Part shown: positions 34,562 to 42,695 of the stretch, in pieces
Numbering within the stretch: the stretch's first letter is position 1
Layout of the letters: each line of letters begins with the position of its first letter
DNA from: Lachnospiraceae bacterium
GTDB lineage: Bacteria; Bacillota; Clostridia; Lachnospirales; Lachnospiraceae
DNA: 64,000 bases
Direction: 5' to 3'
Assembly: GCA_910574965.1 (NCBI GenBank)
Contig: CAJTDB010000003.1
Coordinates: forward strand, 62,001 to 126,000
Program-made: the position numbers and the translations under genes
Notes under the pieces: generated by a model
What the model saw: the letters and a program-made list of their open reading frames with translations, nothing else
Database searches by the model: none
What the model was told of the DNA's origin: nothing

Positions 34562-36649
34562 ATGGATAACGGTATGGAAGGTATGCTGGATACATACCTC
34601 TTTGAGACAAATTCTCTGCTGGACCAGTTAGATGAGATGCTGGTAAAGGATGAGAAGATCGGCGATTTTTCTTCCGATGACGTCAATGAGATCTTCCGCA
34701 TCATGCACACGATTAAGGGCTCTTCCGCTATGATGGAATTCGGCTCTCTTGCAAGTATTGCGCATCATATAGAAGATCTGTTCTTCTATATTCGTGATAA
34801 GGGAATCGATTCCCTTGATCCGGAACACAAAAAGGAGCTGTTTAACCTCATGTTCCGCTCGGAAGACTGTCTGAGGGGACAGGTGGAAAAGGTGGAAAGC
34901 GGGGAACCTCTGGATACAGATATGGATTCCTTTGCTTCTGAGATCAACCAGTTTCTGAAAAAAATCAGCGGAACCGTTTCGGAGGAACCGGCAGCACCGG
35001 AAGCCGGCCAGGTTTCTGCTCCTGACAGTCTGACACCTGCCGGAAATCTTCCCGCTGATGACAAAGCCATCTGTTTCCTTCATGTATTTCTGGATGAAGG
35101 AATCGGCATGGAGAATCTGCGTGCCTTTATGGTTATCAATTCCATAAGAGAATGCGAAGTGGATTTCCGCTATTATCCGCCGGACATGGACACGAACCCG
35201 GATACTTGTGCCTCCATCATTGAGGAAGGCTTCTATCTCTCTTTTGATGACGGAGAGATGGCTGCCAAGGCCGAGGATCTGTTAAAATCCCAGGGACATA
35301 TCCGCTCTTATGAGCTGATTATGGCTCCTGAGCCGGAACCGGAACCGGCAGCTCCCGCAAAAAACTCTCCGGAAGCTGCTGCAGCTCCTCCTGCTCCAAA
35401 GCCTGAGCGAAAAGATGCGCCCCAGAAGACGGCACCTGTCAATGCACCGGTCAAACAGAACCTGATCAGCGTAAATCTGACCAAACTCAATGACCTGATG
35501 AACATTGTAGGCGAGATCGTAATTACGGAATCTATGGTCACTTCCTCTCCGGAGCTGGAGCAGTTGAACCGGGACAGCTATGATAACTTTATGAAATCTG
35601 CCCGTCAGCTTCGCAAACTGACGGACGACTTACAGGATCTTGCCATGTCCCTTCGAATGGTTCCCATTTCCGGCGTATTCCAGAAGATGAACCGGATTGT
35701 CCGCGACATGAAGCAGAAGCTGGGCAAAGATGTTCACCTTACTCTTCTTGGAGAAGATACCGAAGTCGATAAGACCATCGTGGACAGCATCCAGGATCCG
35801 ATCATGCATATGGTTCGTAATTCCATGGATCACGGAATCGAGGATACGGCGGAAGAACGTATTGCAGCGGGCAAGAATCCTCAGGGAGAGATCGTTCTTT
35901 CCGCATCTCATACGAGCAACGAGGTTATCATTTCCATCGCGGATGACGGTAAAGGCATGAATCCTGACAAGATTCTGGCCAAGGCAAGAGAAAAAGGTAT
36001 TCTTGTAAAGCCAGAAAACGAATACAGCAAAAAGGAAGCTCTTGGCCTGATTATGCTTCCCGGCTTCTCCACCAACCAGACGGTCACGGAATTTTCCGGC
36101 AGAGGCGTTGGTATGGACGTTGTTAAGAAAAATGTAGAAAGTGTCGGAGGCGTCGTCTCTTTGACCAGCGAGGAAGGCCAGGGAACTACATTTTCCATTA
36201 AGATCCCGCTGACGCTTTCCATCATGGACGGCATGAAAGTAACCGTTGGACGTTCGATCTTTACCATTCCGATTGCCAATATCCGCCAGTCCTTTAAGAT
36301 TACTGCGGATGAAATTATATATGATGAGAACGGCAGCGAGATGGTAGAACGCATCGGCGGCTTCTATCCCATTGTCCGTCTGCACCGTTTTTATAACATC
36401 GATACCGAAGTTATGAATCCGGAAGATGGGATCCTGATCTGGGTAGAGACCAGCGATCATTCCTTCTGCCTGTTCGTGGATGATCTGATCGGAGAACAGC
36501 AGGTAGTGGTGAAACCATTCCCCGCTTTCCTGAACTGTTTTGAACTGAAAAATTACGGCATTGGAGGCTGTACGATCTTAGGCGACGGCAATATCAGCAT
36601 TATTCTTGATATTCCGAGCCTGCATACAGCTACTCTGGAAGGATTTTAG
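34562..36649 (+). CDS. cheA: CheA chemotaxis histidine kinase
   Basis: 695 residues: P1 HPt domain with phospho-His H49 (IMHTIKGSSAMMEF), a P2-like CheY-docking domain (about 170-260), a Pro/Ala-rich linker (260-300), P3 dimerisation helices, P4 ATPase domain (HMVRNSMDHGIED, IADDGKGMNPDKI, GFSTNQTVTEFSGRGVGMD) and a P5 CheW-like regulatory domain. It passes phosphate to CheY, CheB and CheV. The ATG at 34562 has AGGTGG 8 bases upstream. First gene of cheA-cheW-cheR-cheB, separate from the flagellar run. Confidence 0.97.
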   Translation: MDNGMEGMLDTYLFETNSLLDQLDEMLVKDEKIGDFSSDDVNEIFRIMHTIKGSSAMMEFGSLASIAHHIEDLFFYIRDKGIDSLDPEHKKELFNLMFRSEDCLRGQVEKVESGEPLDTDMDSFASEINQFLKKISGTVSEEPAAPEAGQVSAPDSLTPAGNLPADDKAICFLHVFLDEGIGMENLRAFMVINSIRECEVDFRYYPPDMDTNPDTCASIIEEGFYLSFDDGEMAAKAEDLLKSQGHIRSYELIMAPEPEPEPAAPAKNSPEAAAAPPAPKPERKDAPQKTAPVNAPVKQNLISVNLTKLNDLMNIVGEIVITESMVTSSPELEQLNRDSYDNFMKSARQLRKLTDDLQDLAMSLRMVPISGVFQKMNRIVRDMKQKLGKDVHLTLLGEDTEVDKTIVDSIQDPIMHMVRNSMDHGIEDTAEERIAAGKNPQGEIVLSASHTSNEVIISIADDGKGMNPDKILAKAREKGILVKPENEYSKKEALGLIMLPGFSTNQTVTEFSGRGVGMDVVKKNVESVGGVVSLTSEEGQGTTFSIKIPLTLSIMDGMKVTVGRSIFTIPIANIRQSFKITADEIIYDENGSEMVERIGGFYPIVRLHRFYNIDTEVMNPEDGILIWVETSDHSFCLFVDDLIGEQQVVVKPFPAFLNCFELKNYGIGGCTILGDGNISIILDIPSLHTATLEGF

Positions 36650-36667
36650 GAGGGAGGAACAGATATT

Positions 36668-37150
36668 ATGGCTGAACAAGCAACACTCAATGAGGAGATT
36701 CTCGAAACACCTGATACGGAAGAGGTGTCCACGGTCGAGCGCTGCCTGACTTTTAAGTCCGGCGATCTGATCCTGTATATCAGCACCAAACATGTGATCG
36801 AGATCATTAACAATCACTCTATCACTACCCTTCCGCTGGTGCCTCCTTATATTAAGGGAATCATCAACTTAAGAGGACAAATTCTTCCTGTTGTGGATAT
36901 TCAGATGCGCATGGGAAAATCAGAAACTGAATACCGCAATGAAACCTGTATCATCGTTCTCGATATTGATTCCGTCTCTTTGGGAATCATTGTGGATTCT
37001 GTACGTCAGGTCATTGATATCGATCTGAAAAACGTACGTCCAATCCCTCTGAAGCGTCAGCAGAAGCTCCTGGACGGGATGGTGACCATGGAGGACGGAA
37101 GCGTCTTTATGTCGGTAGACTGCCAGGCGCTTGCCAAAGCGCAATATTAA
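36668..37150 (+). CDS. cheW: CheW chemotaxis coupling protein
   Basis: 160 residues, one CheW domain with the hallmark YIKGIINLRGQILPVVDIQM and GIIVDSVRQVIDI. The first 22 residues are an extra acidic stretch. It bridges receptors and CheA. GGAGG lies upstream of the ATG, 18 bases after cheA. Confidence 0.95.
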   Translation: MAEQATLNEEILETPDTEEVSTVERCLTFKSGDLILYISTKHVIEIINNHSITTLPLVPPYIKGIINLRGQILPVVDIQMRMGKSETEYRNETCIIVLDIDSVSLGIIVDSVRQVIDIDLKNVRPIPLKRQQKLLDGMVTMEDGSVFMSVDCQALAKAQY

Positions 37151-37172
37151 ATGATGATATGGGGGGATTTAG

Positions 37173-37991
37173 ATGCTGACTCTGACAGATCAGGATTTCC
37201 AGCGTCTCTTTATATATATTAAACAAAATTACGGAATCGATCTAAGTAAGAAAAAGCAGTTGATCGTAAGCCGTCTTTCGCATACCCTCGCTGCTGAAGG
37301 GTTTCAGGATTTTAAATCCTATGTGGACGATATTCTGTCTGGCCGTGATCCTGATATGGTCACGGCCATGCTGAACAAGCTGACCACGAACTATACTTAT
37401 TTTCTCCGGGAAGAAGCACATTTTAAATATTTTCAGGAAATTGTTCTCCCCGATCTGGAAAGAAAACATGCCAGAGACAAATCACTGGCCATCTGGAGTG
37501 CCGGATGTTCTTCCGGACAGGAACCTTATACGATTTCCATGTTTCTCTTAGAATATTTCGGCTCAAAAGCTTCTCAGTGGGACACGCGGATACTGGCTAC
37601 GGACATTTCCAAGAAAATTTTGGATGAAGCCATCCGTGCAGATTATCCGGAGGAGAGCATGGAGCCTCTTCCGCCTGCCTGGAAATCAAAATATTTTGTA
37701 AAGACCCAAAATGGAAGATGCACGGTATCTCCTGCCATGAAAAAAAATGTGATCTTTCGGCCATTTAACCTGATGGACCCCATTAATTTCAAAAGAAAGT
37801 TTGATCTGATTTTCTGCAGAAATGTAATGATCTATTTCGATCAGGATACCAAGGATGCGCTGGTGCGCCGATTCTACAATGCCACGGTGCCGGGAGGACA
37901 TCTGTTCATCGGACACTCAGAAGGACTGACGAAGGCTACCTGTCCTTACGAATACATTCAGCCGGCTATCTATAAGAAAACGGCGCGGTAG
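37173..37991 (+). CDS. cheR: CheR chemoreceptor glutamate methyltransferase
   Basis: 272 residues with the CheR N-terminal helical domain and the SAM-binding domain: TTNYTYFLRE, WSAGCSSGQEPYTISM, ILATDIS and FDLIFCRNVMIYF. It methylates receptor glutamates for adaptation, opposing CheB. GGGGGG precedes the ATG at 37173. Confidence 0.96.
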   Translation: MLTLTDQDFQRLFIYIKQNYGIDLSKKKQLIVSRLSHTLAAEGFQDFKSYVDDILSGRDPDMVTAMLNKLTTNYTYFLREEAHFKYFQEIVLPDLERKHARDKSLAIWSAGCSSGQEPYTISMFLLEYFGSKASQWDTRILATDISKKILDEAIRADYPEESMEPLPPAWKSKYFVKTQNGRCTVSPAMKKNVIFRPFNLMDPINFKRKFDLIFCRNVMIYFDQDTKDALVRRFYNATVPGGHLFIGHSEGLTKATCPYEYIQPAIYKKTAR

Positions 37992-38117
37992 AAACAAAAC
38001 CATACAGACATATCACTTTTATAAACATCTGTGCATACGATTTCCAAAAAGACTTTTCATGTCAGGGAAATTGTATGTGGCAGATGTAACGTTTTAAATT
38101 AAAAAGGGGGACCGCTC

Positions 38118-39236
38118 ATGCCACAGAAAATTCGCGTGATGGTGGTAGATGATTCGATCATGTTTCGAAGCTGGCTCATAAAAAGCCTTCAGGAAGATGC
38201 CAGATTTGAAGTAATCGGATATGCCGTCAATGCACTTGATGCAAAGAATAAGCTTCCCATGCTGAAGCCTGATATTATGACTCTGGATGTGGAGATGCCT
38301 GGTATGAGCGGGCTTCAGTTTTTGAAAGAAGTCCTCCCAATTCACCCGGTTCCGGTGATTCTTGTATCTTCTTTGAACGTACAGGTGTTCGATGCACTGG
38401 CGGCAGGTGCCGTGGATTTTGTGAGGAAACCCGAAAGTGAACCGGGTGCAAGAGAACGATTTATCCGGACACTTCAGTCCAAACTTGCCATCGGGAAAAA
38501 TGCACATCCCCGACTGCCTTCCCAGGATCCCGCTGCTCTGTTAAATAAAGCAAAGGCAGCTTCTGCCGGAAGCAGCATCAGCAGTACCGGAGGCATCGGA
38601 CTTCATGCAGCGGCTCCGACTGCTGCGAAAGGGATTCGGCCGACTGCGATACAGCCTCATCCCCATATTGATGTTATCGCCATCGGTGCTTCTACCGGCG
38701 GTACAGAAGCAATTCTGGAAGTTGTACGGCATTTTCCGGCCAAGATGCCTGGAATCGTTATTACCCAGCATATGCCCGCAGGCTTTACTTCCATGTATGC
38801 AGAGCGCCTGAACCGGATCTGCAATATGGAAGTGCGTGAGGCACGTCACGGGGATAAGGTACAGCCCGGCTTGATTCTCTTAGCTCCCGGCGGTCTGCAG
38901 ATGCGTGTGGTGCGTATGGGAACCGGCTATGCAGTCAGTTGTACTGCGGAGCAGAAAGTCAGCGGTCACATGCCTTCTGTAGATGTGCTTTTCGACTCTG
39001 TTGCTGCAACCGTCAAGAGCCGTGCCATTGGCGTGATCCTGACAGGCATGGGCGCAGACGGTGCTGCGGGTATGCTGCGCATGAAACGGGCAGGCGCTTA
39101 TACCATCGGACAGGATAAAGAAAGCTGCGTGGTATATGGTATGCCTATGGAAGCATTTAAGATCGGAGCCGTCTGTATGCAGGCACCTCTTGGCTCTATT
39201 CATCATGCAGTAATGGGAAAATTATCAAAAGGTTAA
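38118..39236 (+). CDS. cheB: CheB chemoreceptor methylesterase
   Basis: 372 residues: receiver domain (VVDDSIMFRSW, phospho-Asp in MTLDVEMPGMSG), an Ala/Ser-rich linker (about 135-185) and the methylesterase domain with catalytic Ser (AIGASTGGTEAIL), His (ITQHMPAGFT) and Asp (ILTGMGADGAAGM). GGGGG lies about 10 bases before the ATG. A 126-base gap after cheR holds no clear feature. Confidence 0.97.
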   Translation: MPQKIRVMVVDDSIMFRSWLIKSLQEDARFEVIGYAVNALDAKNKLPMLKPDIMTLDVEMPGMSGLQFLKEVLPIHPVPVILVSSLNVQVFDALAAGAVDFVRKPESEPGARERFIRTLQSKLAIGKNAHPRLPSQDPAALLNKAKAASAGSSISSTGGIGLHAAAPTAAKGIRPTAIQPHPHIDVIAIGASTGGTEAILEVVRHFPAKMPGIVITQHMPAGFTSMYAERLNRICNMEVREARHGDKVQPGLILLAPGGLQMRVVRMGTGYAVSCTAEQKVSGHMPSVDVLFDSVAATVKSRAIGVILTGMGADGAAGMLRMKRAGAYTIGQDKESCVVYGMPMEAFKIGAVCMQAPLGSIHHAVMGKLSKG

Positions 39237-39253
39237 AAACTCTTTTATGTAGA

Positions 39254-39290
39254 CAAAAAGGGGCTGCCCCGGTTTGGCAGTCCCTTTGAT
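39254..39290. terminator. Shared terminator between cheB and the sufB-type gene
   Basis: AAAGGGGCTGCC (39257-39268) pairs with GGCAGTCCCTTT (39276-39287) apart from one G-T. On the minus strand the stem is followed by TTTTTGTC, a good terminator for the sufB-type gene; on the plus strand it is followed by TTGATATTTG, weaker, for cheB. Confidence 0.8.
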
Positions 39291-39296
39291 ATTTGC

Positions 39297-40214
39297 TTAT
39301 TTCAGAAATCCGTTTACAATCTGCTCTTCTGCCTCTTCTTCGGTCAGTCCCAGGGTCATAAGCTTGATGATCTGCTCTCCGGCGATCTTGCCGATGGCTG
39401 CTTCATGAATCAGGCTGGCATCCAGATGATTGGCTTCCAGGGAAGGAACTGCATTTACATGCCCTTCTTCCATCAAAATGGCATCGCATTCGGTATGTCC
39501 GTAGCATTGGTTATTTCCGCATATTTTAGAATTAAAGATCTGGCTGGACTTTCCTTTGGCCACTGAACGGGAAACGACATCCGCTGTAGATCCTGCGCCG
39601 TCCAGGTCGACCTGAAAATTCGTCTCTGCATACTGCTTTTCATGGGTCATGATCTTTTCTTTGATAATCAGTGTCGCCCCGTCTTTCAGATCCGCTTTCG
39701 TATCCCGGATGGTAGAATCTACACCTTTAATCTGCGTCGTCTCCATCTCCATATAACCGTTTTCGTCCATATGAATAATCGTCGTCGGATTCAGAATACG
39801 GCCGCCGGTCCCCTCTCCTTCGCCGTAGTGTTTCTCCACATATTTCACTTTTGCATTTTTTCCAATATGAAATGTATGGATTCCGTCGTGCTCGGTATCC
39901 TCGCTGCCGCCGCAGTGTATCCCGCAGCCTGCCACAATCACCACGTCCGCATCTTCGCCGATATAGAAATCATTGTATACCAGGTCCTTCAGGCCGCTTT
40001 GGCTTACAATTACCGGAATATGGACACTCTCGTTCTTTGTTCCGGGCTTGACAATAATGTCAATTCCCGGTTTGTCCTTCTTGGTCACAATATCAATATG
40101 AGCCGTCGTATTTCTTCCGGCAAGATTTCCATTGTCTCTTATATTGTAAGCTCCCTCCGGCACCGCATGGAGATCAGCTACTTTCTTCAGCATATGCATC
40201 TGCAGTTGGTCCAT
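39297..40214 (-). CDS. SufB/SufD-family Fe-S scaffold protein (short form)
   Basis: 305 residues, shorter than bacterial SufB (about 470), with the SufBD beta-helix core: LKDLVYNDFYIGEDADVVIV, KYVEKHYGEGEGTGG, and the C-terminal HLDASLIHEAAIGKIAGEQI in which the key His/Glu region is recognisable. Together with the adjacent ATPase it forms a two-gene Suf-like system, of the kind common in anaerobic archaea and Clostridia and proposed to be an ancestral SufBC. It probably assembles Fe-S clusters. The Cys-rich VAGCGIHCGGSED segment is a possible cluster or metal ligand. Its Shine-Dalgarno AGGAGG abuts the structured repeats at 40233-40450. Confidence 0.88.
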   Translation of the reverse strand: MDQLQMHMLKKVADLHAVPEGAYNIRDNGNLAGRNTTAHIDIVTKKDKPGIDIIVKPGTKNESVHIPVIVSQSGLKDLVYNDFYIGEDADVVIVAGCGIHCGGSEDTEHDGIHTFHIGKNAKVKYVEKHYGEGEGTGGRILNPTTIIHMDENGYMEMETTQIKGVDSTIRDTKADLKDGATLIIKEKIMTHEKQYAETNFQVDLDGAGSTADVVSRSVAKGKSSQIFNSKICGNNQCYGHTECDAILMEEGHVNAVPSLEANHLDASLIHEAAIGKIAGEQIIKLMTLGLTEEEAEEQIVNGFLK

Positions 40215-40232
40215 TTTTGTTCCTCCTATTAA

Positions 40233-40450
40233 AGTTCCGTATCTTCCCCTTGAAATCCCCTTTGGCTGGAAAAACTTTCATCCACATCCGTTTCTGAAAG
40301 TCTTTCCGGGCTTTCATAGGGAAGATGCTGTTTAAAGTTCCGTATCTTCCCCTTGAAATCCCCTTTGGCTGGAAAAACTTTCATCCACATCCGTTTCTGA
40401 AAGTCTTTCCGGGCTTTCATGGGGAAGATACTGTTTATAGTTCCGCATCT
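40233..40450 (-). repeat. Tandem pair of structured repeats (locus 2) between sufC- and sufB-type genes
   Basis: Units at 40233-40330 and 40336-40433 are 98 bases each and differ at only two positions; a 12-base third end (AGATGCGGAACT, minus strand) at 40439-40450 abuts the sufC-type stop. Minus-strand architecture: CAG(C/T)ATCTTCCCC outer arm, GGAAAGACTTTC paired with GAAAGTTTTTCC, a 3' bulge AGCCAAA, and closing arm GGGGAAGATACGGAACT. The spacer between units is TTAAA. Unit 1 runs into TTAATAGGAGGAACAAAAATG, the sufB-type start. Same layout as loci 1 and 3, different stem sequences. Confidence 0.9.
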
Positions 40451-40451
40451 T

Positions 40452-41180
40452 TTATATAATTTTATTCAATAATGTCCGGCAGGCCTCGGAGGATGCGTTT
40501 AGAAGTTCCGGAAGGACCTCATCCTTGGAACCCTGGGCGCGCACTTCACCGTCGGCTAAGACAATAATTCGGTCCGCAATATTCAGAATACGCTCCTGAT
40601 GGGAAATAATCAGAATAGAACCATGAATCTTCTCTCTCATGTCCTCAAAGACGCGAATCAGGTTATTAAAGCTCCACAGGTCAATTCCTGCCTCCGGCTC
40701 ATCAAAGACAGACAGCTTCGTTCCGCGGGCAATAATCATGGCGATCTCGATTCGCTTCAGTTCTCCGCCGGACAATGAAGCATTCACTTCCCGATTAATA
40801 TAGTCTTTGGCGCACAGCCCCACCTCCGACAGATACCGGCACGCCTGATTCAATGAAAGTGTCTCTCCATGGGCCAAATTGATCAGATCCAGTACGGTCA
40901 GCCCTTTAAAACGCACCGGCTGCTGAAATGCAAAGCTGATTCCTTTCTTTGCCCGCTCTGTGATGGACAACCCGGTAATGTCCTCTCCGTCAAAGAGTAT
41001 CTTTCCGGAAGTCGGCTGAATAATCCCTGCGATAACCTTGGCCAGCGTGGATTTCCCGCCGCCGTTCGGACCGGTCAGAGCTACAAAACTGTCCTCTATT
41101 TTTAAATTTACATGCTTCAGTATCCCTTTTTCCTTGGAATCTTCATTGACCTGAAAGCAGATATCCTGTAATTCCAGCAT
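40452..41180 (-). CDS. SufC-family ABC ATPase
   Basis: 242 residues with Walker A TGPNGGGKSTLAKVIAG, Q-loop FAFQQPVRFKGLTV, ABC signature NASLSGGELKRIEIAM, Walker B KLSVFDEPEAGID and H-loop LIISHQERIL. The GGELKR and FDEPEAGID forms are SufC-like. It is soluble and powers the SufBD-type partner encoded just downstream in Fe-S cluster assembly. It lies first in the two-gene unit; the gap to the second gene is occupied by the structured repeats. Confidence 0.9.
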   Translation of the reverse strand: MLELQDICFQVNEDSKEKGILKHVNLKIEDSFVALTGPNGGGKSTLAKVIAGIIQPTSGKILFDGEDITGLSITERAKKGISFAFQQPVRFKGLTVLDLINLAHGETLSLNQACRYLSEVGLCAKDYINREVNASLSGGELKRIEIAMIIARGTKLSVFDEPEAGIDLWSFNNLIRVFEDMREKIHGSILIISHQERILNIADRIIVLADGEVRAQGSKDEVLPELLNASSEACRTLLNKII

Positions 41181-41285
41181 TTTTCTGTGCCTCCTGTGTA
41201 TGTTTCTTTCTCTATGATAACAGTGTGTGAAATATCTGGCAAGACCTAAAATGCAGAAACGGCATTCCGCTGCCGCGCCCGCAAG

Positions 41286-41412
41286 GCAGAAAATCAGAAG
41301 CTTTTTTCCGGTTTTCTGCAGTCTTCATTTCAAAAATACTTTCTTTTTTATGGAATTTATAGTATGGTTGTGTTAGTGAAATATTTAACAACTTTTGCAG
41401 ATGTGATGCAAA
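41286..41412. promoter_or_regulatory. Intergenic dyads between the sufC-type and DUF3786 genes
   Basis: The 298-base divergent region 41181-41478 holds two inverted repeats. GCAGAAAA (41286-41293) pairs with TTTTCTGC (41312-41319). TTTGCA (41394-41399) pairs with TGCAAA (41407-41412) with a 7-base spacer, 67 bases before the DUF3786 start; this second dyad has the size of a transcription factor site. No regulator is encoded next to it, so both are candidates only. Confidence 0.3.
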
Positions 41413-41478
41413 CTGCAGGCTGCACACATCCGGATTATAACGGATACTTGCAAAATGATACCAGAAGGAGGCAGATAT

Positions 41479-42129
41479 ATGGAACTTCAAGGCAATATAG
41501 ATAATTATGAAAAATGGTGTTCCGAATGGGGGAAACGTTTTCTGACCATGGACCAGGAGCAGCTTTTGCATCGGATTCCCGGACTTGAAGAAGAAGAGGA
41601 TTATCTCACTTTGTTCTATTTTCATCAAAAATACGGGATCCACCGAGCAACAGGGGAAATTGTTTCTTTTGAAACCCCGGAGAAACCGTCTGCTTTTACC
41701 CGGTTAAATCTGTATGCGCTGCTCTGGTACTGTAAAGAGGACGCCCGCTTTCTGGGAGAGTGGCTTCCGTTTCGCAGTCTGAAGGACGCTTCTCCCTTCG
41801 GACCGGCTTTTCAAAAATCTGTTATTGATGTGTTTGCCCAGACGTTTTCCGGACATATACAAGAACTGGAACTTGCCTGTCAAAGTCTCGGAGGTGAAAA
41901 AATCGCCCATTCCGACGCCGGGTATCAGATTCCGGCCTTTGCCTGTATACCGGTCCGTTTTTTATTCTGGGACGGGGATGACGAATTTCCTGCTCAGGCC
42001 AATATTCTGTTCGACCGGGGAGCAGTGGATTTTATTCATGTGGAAACTCTGGTGACCATCGCATCGGAAGGGCTGGCGCTTTTATCAAAAGCTTCTAAAC
42101 GGACTCTTGTTGGAAATACATTTTCATAA
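41479..42129 (+). CDS. DUF3786 domain protein
   Basis: About 216 residues, soluble, with LNLYALLWYCKEDAR, LPFRSLKDASPFGPAF and FACIPVRFLFWDGDDEFPAQ ANILFD, matching the DUF3786 family of anaerobes. The function is unknown; relatives occur next to corrinoid or metal-enzyme genes in some genomes, but nothing here confirms that. GAAGGAGG lies 8 bases before the ATG at 41479. Only one Cys pair is present, so a metal site is not obvious. Confidence 0.8.
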   Translation: MELQGNIDNYEKWCSEWGKRFLTMDQEQLLHRIPGLEEEEDYLTLFYFHQKYGIHRATGEIVSFETPEKPSAFTRLNLYALLWYCKEDARFLGEWLPFRSLKDASPFGPAFQKSVIDVFAQTFSGHIQELELACQSLGGEKIAHSDAGYQIPAFACIPVRFLFWDGDDEFPAQANILFDRGAVDFIHVETLVTIASEGLALLSKASKRTLVGNTFS

Positions 42130-42173
42130 TTCTGTGCATACTAACAGGGGAAATAGATGTGAAATCCCCAAAT

Positions 42174-42398
42174 CAGCATCTTTAGATGCGGAACTTTAAA
42201 CAGCATCTCCCAAGATCATCCCCGGAAGAATTTTTTGACACGTATGTGGCTGAAAATTCTTCCAGTTCAGGGGGATGATCTTGGGAGATGCGGAACTGTA
42301 ATCAGCATCTTCCCGTGTCATCCCGGAAGGATTTTTTGACACGTATGTGGCTGAAAATTCTTCCAGTTCAGGGGGATGACACGGGAAGATGCGGAACT
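42174..42398 (+). repeat. Tandem pair plus minimal remnant of structured repeats (locus 3)
   Basis: A collapsed copy, CAGCATCT-TT-AGATGCGGAACT (42174-42195), precedes unit 1 (42201-42297) and unit 2 (42303-42398). Unit 1 outer stem: CATCTCCCAAGATCATCCCC against a perfect 20-base complement. Unit 2: CATCTTCCCGTGTCATCCC with GGGATGACACGGGAAGATG, also perfect, so the two stems changed on both sides. Inner stem GGAAGAATTTT/AAAATTCTTCC, conserved loop TTGACACGTATGTGGCTG, 3' bulge AGTTCA. Unit 2 ends GGAACTGTAATAGGAGG, the Shine-Dalgarno of the 65-residue protein. Confidence 0.92.
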
Positions 42399-42418
42399 GT
42401 AATAGGAGGCACAAAAAT

Positions 42419-42616
42419 ATGCAACACATTCAATCAACCGTCACAGATCTTCCCATAAACTGCAAATCTGCCGCAGACCATATGGCCCAGGTGCTGGCCG
42501 AGGAGGACAAGTACGCCAATCTGAGCGAGCACTGCAGAGGAAAGCTGACAGAACTGGAAAATGAGCTTTCCAAAGAACTAAAAGAGCGGGTGGCACTGGT
42601 AGCCTATCGGATCTAA
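42419..42616 (+). CDS. Small helical protein of unknown function, 65 residues
   Basis: The ATG at 42419 has AGGAGG 9 bases upstream, joined to the end of the structured repeats. The product is soluble, with two Cys (C16, C36) and a C-terminal charged helix (LTELENELSKELKERVALVA). I do not recognise a family. It is followed by a good terminator, so it is a complete one-gene unit or the end of a unit with the DUF3786 gene. The strong ribosome site and terminator argue for a real gene. Confidence 0.75.
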   Translation: MQHIQSTVTDLPINCKSAADHMAQVLAEEDKYANLSEHCRGKLTELENELSKELKERVALVAYRI

Positions 42617-42645
42617 GATCGTTCCGCGGTCATAAAACCTTTGAA

Positions 42646-42694
42646 AGAAAAAACAGTCGGGAATGCCAATCACACATTTCCCGGCTGTTTTTCC
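42646..42694. terminator. Bidirectional terminator between the small protein gene and thiC
   Basis: AACAGTCGGGAA (42652-42663) pairs with TTTCCCGGCTGTT (42677-42689), with A-run before and T-run after, so it can stop both the plus-strand small gene (TTTTT after the stem) and the minus-strand thi operon (TTTTTTCTTTC). Confidence 0.85.
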
Positions 42695-42695
42695 T

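Noticed and set aside
35630-36460. Minus-strand open frame of 276 codons inside cheA
   Set aside because: Antisense to the conserved P3-P5 part of CheA; no ribosome site.
42174-42398. CRISPR array or tandem tRNA-like cluster
   Set aside because: Units are about 97 bases, self-complementary, only two per locus, with no unique spacers and no cas genes; the fold is not a cloverleaf.
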